Shown one piece after another: positions 12,310 to 20,599 of a stretch of DNA of 64,000 nucleotides. The translations under genes were made by a program, and so were the position numbers. Origin of the DNA: Smittia aterrima (lineage: Eukaryota; Arthropoda; Insecta; Diptera; Chironomidae); contig CP093831.1 of assembly GCA_033063855.1 (NCBI GenBank), forward strand, positions 16,864,001 through 16,928,000, in the 5' to 3' direction. The notes beneath the pieces are model-generated. The model saw only the letters and a program-made list of their open reading frames with translations, had not been told where the DNA came from and ran no database searches. Each line of letters starts with the position of its first letter. The first letter of the stretch is position 1.

Positions 12310-12995
12310 GGATCAATGACTACTCACGCTCAGTTTAGTGTTTTTTTTCACATAAATTGCTTCTGGAGGCTTTAACTCACAATATATCGCTCAAGAAAAG
12401 AGTTAATTAGGTGAACAACTATATTTATAATTTTTTTGTATACTCAGAATTTCTCCGAGATGTCTTTAACATAGTTTAATTAAGCACGTAAGTTGGCTCT
12501 AAATCTGACTATTCGTGCGCCACTTTTGCCTCGTTAAAAAAATGAGAAGCGAAACTTGAAAAATCCGTTAATTTAAACTAGGCTTTGACTTTTAGTCTAA
12601 GAAAGAACTCAATCTTTGTTTTCTTTCTTAATGTTTGTCCTGAATTTCTTTGGCGGTGACATATCTTCGTGATCGTCAATCAAATTAAAAGAGATTTCAA
12701 TGTAAACAAACTTTTGTGTAAAAAAATTAACGTTTTATTTCAAAAATATTTTCGCATCACCCGATTCTCAGTTTTTTTTACGTTTTGAAAGTTGCTTTGA
12801 AGCTAACGCTATAAAAAGTTAATTATACTACGGTCAGAAATTTTAAAGCCAGTTTCAGAAAAAGAAATAATTAAAGCATCAAAACAAAAAAACACTAAAA
12901 AATTAGCTGCTTAGGGAAGCTTGTTATTACGAGTTGAAAACTAGTGGCGCACGAGTAGTCACGATTTTGCTATGAGCGTGAGTAGTCATTGACCC
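12310..12995. mobile_element. Non-autonomous Tc1/mariner-like element (MITE)
   Basis: Terminal inverted repeats of about 23 bp: GGATCAATGACTACTCACGC at the left end and its complement (...GCGTGAGTAGTCATTGACCC) at the right, with few mismatches. A TA dinucleotide flanks each side (12308-12309 and 12996-12997). The corresponding unoccupied site in the source copy reads GAATAACA. A second inverted pair lies inside (about 12508-12526 and 12943-12962, core CGTGCGCCACT). No transposase frame is present. A TA target duplication is typical of Tc1/mariner; the superfamily is inferred from that alone. Confidence 0.75.
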
Positions 12996-13174
12996 TAACA
13001 AAAAAATGAATTGGATATCGTGTTAAAGACGAGGATCTCACAATCTCCGAAAATTTTATGTTATTAAAAATATTGTATTTAAAAATAAAAATATTTAGAG
13101 GACATGTGAAATAAGGATTCTGAATTTTCAATATAATCGGATTCTTTGTGGTCTGCTTTTTTGAACTTGACTTT

Positions 13175-14046
13175 TTAGTTCTTTTTGGATTTTGATTTTT
13201 TAGTAGTGGCTTCCTCACTTGAATCAGCGTCACGTTTAGATTTCTTAGTCTCTTTGTCTTTCTTCTCCTTGCGACCCTTTTTGGATTTCTTTGTAGATTC
13301 TTCATCATCAGCAGCAACTTCACGTTTCTTCTTTTCAACATTCTTTTCATCTTTTTCTGGTTTTTCATGGAACGGGAAAAAAGGACAACTCTTAGCAAAC
13401 GCCATCAAATTATTACAGCTGTCAGATTTTGTCCATGTGGGGCATTGAATAGTAAGGTCTCGAGCAAGGCATCCACCAATGATCGCGTTTTCTGGGTGAT
13501 CGCATTTTTTGTGTTCCTTATTATCTTTCTTGTCGGTCTTGTTTGAATTGTAAGCTGCCCACTTTTCTTCCATTTCCTTCAATTTTGCAGGAGCTGTGGC
13601 AACGCAGTTATCAACGATTGCGTCGATTGGCTACATATTTTTTTATGAAATAACAAAAAAAAATTTTATCAAATAAATTTACCCAAGCAGCATCGTTGTT
13701 GACTGATATTTTAAGTAAAACTTTAGAAACTGCAGGATCCAATTTGCCAGTGCTGTCTAATAATGGCTTCATGGCACATTGGGTAATGCAACAAAAATCT
13801 TCCTTTTCGCAAGATTTTTCGCAATCCTTCGCGACTTTCTCATCAGCTTGAGGCAATGCAGGGCAGCACGATTTAGCTTTAATACCCTTCACTGAATCAA
13901 TTTTCTCGCATCCAGGAACTTTCGAAATATCATACTTTTCATGATGACCCAAAGCCTAAGAAATGTTTTATTAGGAACTGTAAAAAAATGAAAGCAAATA
14001 GACTCACTGCAACTACAAAGCACAGTGTAACTAAAAAAGTCTTCAT
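13175..14046 (-). CDS. Plus-C-like odorant-binding protein D (recent copy of B)
   Basis: Exons 14008-14046, 13683-13955 and 13175-13630 give 255 residues. It is a recent duplicate of B: introns, flanks and most residues match. Differences from B include a change in the region between the second and third cysteine groups (PQADEKVAKDCEKSC), loss of a Pro-Lys pair before the first dibasic site, and a shorter Lys/Asp linker. The tail retains both dibasic sites (KKKR before EVAADDEE, KSKR before DADSSEE). The NKT sequon is kept. Transposon insertions flank it on both sides (12310-12995 and 14476-15838). The reading frame is intact, so this copy is probably functional. Confidence 0.75.
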
Positions 14047-14100
14047 TTTATGTTACGACTGGATCAAGAACATTGGTAACAGGATAACATTTGCCGTGGC

Positions 14101-14107
14101 TTTATAC
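14101..14107 (-). promoter_or_regulatory. TATA box of OBP D
   Basis: GTATAAA on the minus strand, 55 bp upstream of the ATG, matching that of B. Confidence 0.6.
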
Positions 14108-14475
14108 TAAAATTTGATCAAGTTTCATTAAGTCATAAGTTTAAAAAAAACCTGTTTTCAAAATATGTTAACATTTTTAACTGTTCGGAAGTTGTTAGAT
14201 AAAATGACAACACATTATGGATAGAACAAATGACAACTCATTGACAATGAGTCATTGTTTCGAATTTAAAAAAATATTTTATTTAAATAATAATTTTGTT
14301 AAAAATGTAAAACTGGTGCAATTCATCAAATATTATAAAATTACTTTTTGATGTTTATTTTGTTTCTTGTCTGTTTTTTTAAAAAGAGATTTTTAAAAAA
14401 ATTAGATTAAGTTGTCGGATACAAAATTTCTTCGAAAGATTTCACGTTTGCTTAAAAATTAACAAATTGAAAATC

Positions 14476-15838
14476 GGACCCTGCCTTTTCGATGGATTAT
14501 ATATAATTATATATAAAATTATAAATAAATATATATAATTTTATAAATAATTATAAATAAATATATATAATTATTTATAATTAATTATAAAATATAAATA
14601 AATATATATAAAATGTAAATAAATATTTATAAAAATATATAATTTTATAAATATTTGATGTCAAAAACTAAAAAATTGAGTTGTAGAAAACTACAATTAT
14701 TTATAAAATATAAATATTTATTTATTAAATAATAAATAAATATAAATAAATATTTATAAATTATAATTAATAAATTGAAAAAATTCAAATGTAGAGAACT
14801 TAATTTATTTATAAAATTAAAAAATTATCGTGAATTGAAACACAACAAAATAATTAGGAGAACAAAATAAATATTATTGTCCTTAACGTGTTTGTATCGT
14901 TTGACAATTGCATCTATTTTCTCAGGCATTCCTTGTTTCAAATCATCTGAACTAATTAAAAATATATATAAGATTGAAAAAACCAAATGAGTCGAGGTTT
15001 GTACGTCATTGCAGGACAAAACATCCGAAAACGATTAACGAATAAATTTGGACTTGCGTTTTCTATGGAATATATTTATTTATACATAAAATCATAATTA
15101 AATATTTATAATTTATAAATAATAATATTTAAATTATAAATATTTGTTTATAAATATATATTAATATTTATAAATTATAAATATTTTATATTTATATATA
15201 ATCCATCGAAAACGCAGGGTCCATTTTAGTTAAATATTTCACAAAAACTTGGCTGATCCGTTATAACTTATAACTTATAAGCCATGCGACTGGTGCGTTG
15301 CAGGACTTAACAGTCCAGCAAGCTATTGTGTATGACTTTTTGGAGTACCGATTTCTTTACAGAGCTGGCAAATTTGTTTAGTCGTACAAAATTCCTTAAA
15401 ATTCGTTATTTGCTGTGTTTCATTGCACGATAATTAAATGAATTATAAATAAACCAGAAATTAAAATAAAAAACTTTGAAAAATAAATGTCACAAATATA
15501 TTTATAATTTTATAAATAAATTAAGTTCTTTACATTTAAATTTTTTCAACTTATTATTTATAATTTATAAATATTTATTTATATTTATTTATTAATTAAT
15601 AAATATTTATTTATATTTTATAAATAATTGTAGTTTTCTACAATTTAATTTTTAAGTTTTTGACATCAAATATTTATAAAATTATTTATTTTTATAAATA
15701 TTTATATATAATTTTATAAATAATAATAAATAATTATAAATAATTATATATATTTATTTATTATTATTTATAAAATTATATATAATTATTTATAATTTTA
15801 TATATAATTATATATAATCCATCGAAAACGCAAGTCCC
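14476..15838. mobile_element. Long foldback element with 8-bp target duplication (hAT-like)
   Basis: The element is bounded by the direct repeat TGAAAATC at 14468-14475 and 15839-15846. Its ends are imperfect inverted copies of GGACYYTGCNTTTTCGATGG followed by AT-rich TATATAATTATATA. The left arm (about 14476-14826) is mirrored by the right arm (about 15495-15838), including the paired landmarks TTGTAGAAAACTACAA, TTTGATGTCAAAAACT and CAAATGTAGAGAACTTAATT. The central loop of about 670 bp carries a smaller element. An 8-bp duplication points to hAT or a similar superfamily. No convincing transposase is present. Confidence 0.75.
15050..15222. mobile_element. Short palindromic MITE of the same family nested in the foldback loop
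   Basis: A 173-bp near-palindrome starting GGACTTGCGTTTTCTATGG and ending ...CCATCGAAAACGCAGGGTCC, with AT-rich arms of TTTATAAATA type. Its ends match those of the surrounding element. The flanks show no clear 8-bp direct repeat. Confidence 0.65.
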
Positions 15839-16026
15839 TGAAAATCAACCGTACGTTAATTGATTATTGTTTTATAAGAGCGAATATTCAAATGGTTAAA
15901 CTATTTTAAGATTAACCAACTCTTGAAATATGTGATGAACAATTAAAATTCCGCTATTTCAAAATTGTAGAAGAAAATTTTAATTTATATTTCAATGAAT
16001 TATTTTTTTGAACAAATATCAAAATT

Positions 16027-16087
16027 AAATCGTTCCTTTCTTCAATTTTATGTTGTCATTTTCTGCTTTTTTGCTTACTAGACTTGG
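16027..16087 (-). pseudogene. Remnant of an OBP-C exon 3 tail
   Basis: About 60 bp align with the last codons of OBP C (11309-11370): lysine and serine codons followed by AAAATTGAAGAA. Read in the frame of C, the remnant hits an early TGA after KSSKQKSRK. Nothing of the gene upstream of this point remains. It is the truncated edge of the duplication. Confidence 0.7.
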
Positions 16088-16255
16088 AGAAAAAATCGAA
16101 TATATACTTAAAAGGCATTGGTGCAATACCGAGTACCACCACTCTAGTTTTTCTCTTTAAAAAATGAGTATTTGCAATTTGATATTAGATTTTATTTAAC
16201 CATTCTATTAATCATTTAAAATCTTAGTTTTGGAAACAGGTCATCAACTGAAAAT

Positions 16256-17113
16256 TTATTCGGCATTTTCTCCGGCTTTTTTAGTTCCCTTGCGGTGTTT
16301 CTTTCCTTTCTTTGTGGATGCCTCATCATCAGCAGCAGCTTCACGCTTAGATTTCTTAGCCGGTGATTTCTTATTTCCATTTTCGCTCTTTTTTTCAACG
16401 TCTTTGTCTCCCTTGTCCATGAATGGGAATGCCGAGCAGCTCTTAGCAAACGACATCAAATTATTACAGCTATCAGACTTTGTCCATGATGGGCATTGAA
16501 TAATGGCTTCACGACGAATGCATTGACCAATGACAAAGTTCTCTGGGTTAGCACACTTCTTGTGTTCCTTTTTATCTTTCTTGTCATCTTTCTTGTCAGT
16601 TTTGCTGGCCATCTTTTCTTCCCATTCCTTCAATTTTGCAGGAGCTGATGCAACGCAGTTATCAACAATCGCATCGATTGGCTAAAAAAAGAATTGGGAA
16701 CACATATGAACAAAACTATTTAAATAAACAAGAATTTTAAAATTACCCAAGCGGCATCGTTGTTGACTGCTTTCTTAAGGATAGCTTTAGATGTTGTTGG
16801 TTCGAATTTGCCATTGTTGTCTAAGAAGGGTTTCATGTAGCAATCGGTTTTGCAACAAAAATCGTGCTTTTCGCAAGCCTTTGAGCATTCTTTCGATGCA
16901 CCTTTATCGTCGTACTTTGGTAATGCGGCGCAGCAAGTGTCAACCTTGATATCCTTGAATGATTCAGCCTTCTCGCATCCAGGAATCTTTGAAATGTCAT
17001 GATCGCGATGAGCAAGAACCTAAACAATAATTTATTAGCAAATTATGATTTTTTTCAATTAGAAAAAAAATTACGGCTCCAGCAAAACACAATGCAACTA
17101 AGAAAGTCTTCAT
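16256..17113 (-). CDS. Plus-C-like odorant-binding protein E with polybasic tail
   Basis: Exons 17075-17113 (signal peptide MKTFLVALCFAGA), 16747-17019 and 16256-16681 give 245 residues. Exon 2 has no ATG of its own but is fully open and begins VLAHRDHDISKIPGCEK. The Plus-C cysteine order is complete, with the array's hallmark ending VNNDAAW at the end of exon 2 and PIDAIVDNC at the start of exon 3. The linker lacks the NKT sequon of B, D and G (SKTDKK instead). The tail has one dibasic site (KKSKR before EAAADDEAS), followed by the basic block KKGKKHRKGTKK. Confidence 0.75.
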
Positions 17114-17169
17114 TTCGATGATTTGATAGCTTTAAGAAAACTGATAATAAACCATCAACTGCACAGGGC

Positions 17170-17176
17170 TTATATA
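17170..17176 (-). promoter_or_regulatory. TATA box of OBP E
   Basis: TATATAA on the minus strand, 57 bp upstream of the ATG. The sequence just downstream resembles that of F and G (GCAGTTGATGG versus AAGTTGATAG). Confidence 0.65.
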
Positions 17177-17261
17177 CGAAAGTTGACTTGAATATTGGAC
17201 GATATGGAAAATGTGAATACTGAAAAACTCTTGTTAAGTATTATTTCAATTTTTGCTAAAT

Positions 17262-17275
17262 CATGCCAGTCATCG
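17262..17275 (-). promoter_or_regulatory. Shared upstream motif, OBP E copy
   Basis: CATGCCAGTCATCG on the plus strand, about 150 bp upstream of the E start codon. F and G have CATGCAAGTCATC at similar distances. Confidence 0.45.
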
Positions 17276-17944
17276 TAGTATTTCATTTTTTTTTGAACAG
17301 GAAATACGAATTTATTATAAAAAGAAATTTATTTCCACTCAGACTTGAACCTTTTCTCATCTACAAGATGGCGCTAAAATTTGTAAAGAGAAGTAAGATA
17401 AAATTTTCTTCATGAAATTAACTTAAACTGTTTTAGATAATTTTTAATAAAGAAAGGAGATGTGAAGAAGAAAATTCAATTTTTCATTTAAATTTTAAAT
17501 TTTTATTCAATCAAACGACGAGCCAATTTTAAAAATTATTGTTTTTCGCGACGGAGGGCTAAGAATGTCGAGGGAATTGTTTTTTTATAAGCAAACTTAA
17601 GATTTTCATATACACGTCAATATTTGTGGCTCTTACCAGCTTTTTATTGAATTAAATATTAAGAGATTTTCTGCTTTCAAAAACCTCAATATAATCTTAA
17701 CTTTTGAAATTTATGTGCTGAATGTGGACTGATGATCTACTTAACATAGATATCACGATTTCCGATAGTTAGAGATTTGACAAGATTATCCTGTGAAAAT
17801 TTAGTGATAGATAGTCTGAGGAAATAAAAGAAGAATATGTAAAATCAAATGTATATTTTGCACTGTGCTATTAGATTTTATTGAAACATTTTTAATTGCG
17901 ATTAACAAAATCTTAGTTCTTGAAAATGATTCTCAATTTTTCGT

Positions 17945-18785
17945 TTACTCAGGTTTCTTGGAACCCTTGCGTTCTTTCTTAGAATGTTTCTTTCCTTTCT
18001 TTGTCGATTCATCATTAGTTTCATCAGCTGTAGCTTCACGCTTGGATTTTTTTGATTTCTTTTTCTTTTCGACGTTTTTGTCTTCTTTTGAATATTCCTT
18101 GAACGGGAATGCAGGACAACTATTTGCAAATGCCATCAAAGTGTTACAGCTTTCAGACTTCGTCCATGAAGGACATTTAGTGACGAGTCCTCGACGAATG
18201 CATTGACCAAGTACAAAGTTCTCAGGGTGATCGCATTTCTTTTCCTCCTGTTTGCCCTTTTTGTCAGTCTTTTCAGTCTTGAAAGCTGCCTTTTTATCTT
18301 CCCATTCTTTCAATTGTGCAGGAGCTTTGGCAACGCAATCATCGATAATCGCGTCAATTGGCTATATAATAATTTAGGTAAGAATCAAAAAGATAACCTT
18401 TCTGAAATAAATTTACCCAAGCAGCGTCGTTATTAACTGCCTTCTTAATAAAGGCTTTTGCTGCTGTTGGATCGAATTTGCCAGTGCTGTCTAAGTATGC
18501 CTTCATTCCACATTTGGTATGGCAGCATCCGTCATACTTATCGCAAGACTTTATACATTCCTTGGTAACCGCTTTATCGTCAAGTTGAGGCAACGCGGGG
18601 CAGCAACCAGCAACTGTGAGGTCCTTAATGGTATCAGAATTCTCACATCCAGGAATTGTCGAATAAAAGTGTTTCTCATGTTGAGCAAAAGCCTAAACAA
18701 ATTCACATTTATGAATTTTGCTTTTCCTTAAAAACAAATAACCTACTGCTCCGATGAGGCACAATGCTACTAAGAAACTCTTCAT
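17945..18785 (-). CDS. Plus-C-like odorant-binding protein F with polybasic tail
   Basis: Exons 18747-18785 (signal peptide MKSFLVALCLIGA), 18417-18692 and 17945-18361 give 243 residues. The body has the same cysteine frame. The second cysteine group reads DGCCHTKCG. Exon 3 again starts with PIDAIIDDC, where the first position after the intron is proline as in the rest of the array. The tail has KKSKR before EATADETNDES, then KKGKKHSKKERKGSKK. The charged linker lacks an NKT sequon. Start choice is fixed by the 13-codon exon 1 shared with B, D, E and G. Confidence 0.75.
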
Positions 18786-18840
18786 TTCGATGATTTGATA
18801 GTTGAAGAACACTGATAACAAACTATCAACTTTACAGAGT

Positions 18841-18847
18841 TTATATA
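18841..18847 (-). promoter_or_regulatory. TATA box of OBP F
   Basis: TATATAA on the minus strand, 56 bp upstream of the ATG. Confidence 0.65.
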
Positions 18848-18955
18848 GGAAAAGTTGATTTAAGTTCCGGTTGAAAACATGTAAAAAGGTGTTACCACTG
18901 AAAACATTTTTTATGCGATGTGAATTATTTTTTGCTACAAAATGTTTTAAAAAAG

Positions 18956-18969
18956 CATGCAAGTCATCG
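18956..18969 (-). promoter_or_regulatory. Shared upstream motif, OBP F copy
   Basis: CATGCAAGTCATCG on the plus strand, about 170 bp upstream of the F start codon. Confidence 0.45.
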
Positions 18970-19525
18970 TTATTTTTCACAAGGACTTGTTTTTAAATTT
19001 TTTGTTACTCTTGGCAAAACAAAGTTTTGAGAAGTGCTTGCTGGAAAAAAATGATAAATTGTATTAAGTTTTTGATAATTGTTTTCCTGGATAATTTTTT
19101 TTTTAATTTTTTTTTAATAGCGTGGCATACGAGAAATGTTTGGCAATTTTACATGACGATTTATTCATAAGTATTACTCTTCCTCGGTTCTTTTCATTCG
19201 CAATCATCCTTTGCTAAATTTACCAAAAATGTAAGTTTTGTAACTTCCTAAGCAGGTCTTCAATTTATCCAGTTTATTTACTTTGGATTTATAATTTTTA
19301 ATTTTTTATTTAGAAATTCCTCAAATTAAAATCGAGCTAATGTAGTCAAAATTGTTACCATTGAATTCCATTAAATTTTAAAAAGAAAGTTTCACGAAAC
19401 ACAATTAAATAATTCGACGATAAATAATATTTTTTAATTTTTGTTGCATGAAATAATTTGTTTTATTGAAATATCAGAACGAATAATAAAATGTCAATTC
19501 TTGAATAAGGTTCTCCATTATTAAT

Positions 19526-20395
19526 TTAATCAGAGCTTTTTGTTGTACTTCTTCGACCTCCCTTTTTGGAACCCTTTCTTCCTTTCTTTGTCGAAATATC
19601 CTCATCATTGGCAGCTTCACGCTTAGATTTCTTCGCTGACTCTTTGTCATCATTGTTTCCCTCTTTTTCAACACTTTTGTTTTCCTTTCCATGAGAGTCC
19701 CTGAATGGGTACATTGGACAGCTTTTTGCAAATGCCATCAAAGTTGTGCAGCTATCAGACTCAGTCCATGAAGGGCATTGTATAACAAGTTCACGACGAA
19801 TGCAATGACCAATGACAAAGTTCTCTGAGTTATCACACTTCTTGTGTTCCTTCTTATCTTCCTTGTCGGTTTTGTTAGCTTTGTAAGCAGCCATCTTTTC
19901 TTCCCATTCTTTCAATTGTGCAGGAGCTTTAGCAACGCAATCATCAACGATTGCGTCGATTGGCTAAATATTTGTTTATTTTAATGTCATTAAATTTAAT
20001 AGATTTAAATAATTACCCAAGAAGCGTCGTTGTTGACTGATTTTTTGATTAGTTCCTTAGTGACAGTTGGGTCGAATTTGCCTGTGCTGTCTACAAATGG
20101 CTTCATTGAACAATGTTTTTTACAGCAGTGGTCCTCCTTTTCGCAAGAGTTTTCGCACTCTTTCAATGCGGCGTTATCTTTATATTCAGGCATTGTCGCG
20201 CAGCAAGTTTTCGCTTTAATATCCTTGACATCATCAGCCTTTTCGCATCCAGGAATCTTCGAAAAGTCATGCTTTTTGCCATGATCATGATGAGCCACAA
20301 CCTAAGCAATATTTTATTAGTTAACTTTGACTTATTTTTAAGAGAAAATGACTTACGGCTCCAACGAGACACAATGCAACTAAGAAAGTCTTCAT
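19526..20395 (-). CDS. Plus-C-like odorant-binding protein G with polybasic tail
   Basis: Exons 20357-20395, 20017-20301 and 19526-19963 give 253 residues. The N-terminus of the mature protein is histidine-rich (AHHDHGKKHD). The cysteine frame is complete, with DHCCKKHC as the second group. The linker has an NKT sequon. The tail has KKSKR before EAANDEDIS, then KKGRKGSKKGGRR. It is the 5'-most member: all seven genes are on the minus strand, so G is at the far end from A. Its core promoter matches those of E and F. Confidence 0.75.
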
Positions 20396-20450
20396 TTTGA
20401 TTATTTGATAGTTCATGAACACTATTAACAAACCGTCAACTGCATAGAGT

Positions 20451-20457
20451 TTATATA
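20451..20457 (-). promoter_or_regulatory. TATA box of OBP G
   Basis: TATATAA on the minus strand, 56 bp upstream of the ATG. Confidence 0.65.
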
Positions 20458-20580
20458 CGAATTAAAAATTAAATTTCAATTGAAAATAAAATTATTATCG
20501 TCTCGAAACATTTGTCAAACGTTGTCAATTTTTTGTTAAATTATGATGTTTTAGTTTTACTAAAACTTTTTTATCCAAAT

Positions 20581-20593
20581 CATGCAAGTCATC
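20581..20593 (-). promoter_or_regulatory. Shared upstream motif, OBP G copy
   Basis: CATGCAAGTCATC on the plus strand, about 186 bp upstream of the G start codon. Confidence 0.45.
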
Positions 20594-20599
20594 ATCAAC

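Larger units (their letters stand above)
12281..16087. repeat. Segmental duplication, second copy (gene D plus remnant), interrupted by two transposons
   Basis: Homologous to 9585-11370. The pieces are 12281-12309, 12996-14475 and 15847-16087. The insertions at 12310-12995 and 14476-15838 are missing from the source copy, so they arrived after duplication or were lost from the other copy. The copy ends inside the third exon of a C-like gene. Confidence 0.78.

Noticed and set aside
14500..15830. AT-rich block as a possible replication origin, centromere or mitochondrial control region
   Set aside because: The inverted arms, shared ends and 8-bp flanking duplication explain it as a transposable element.
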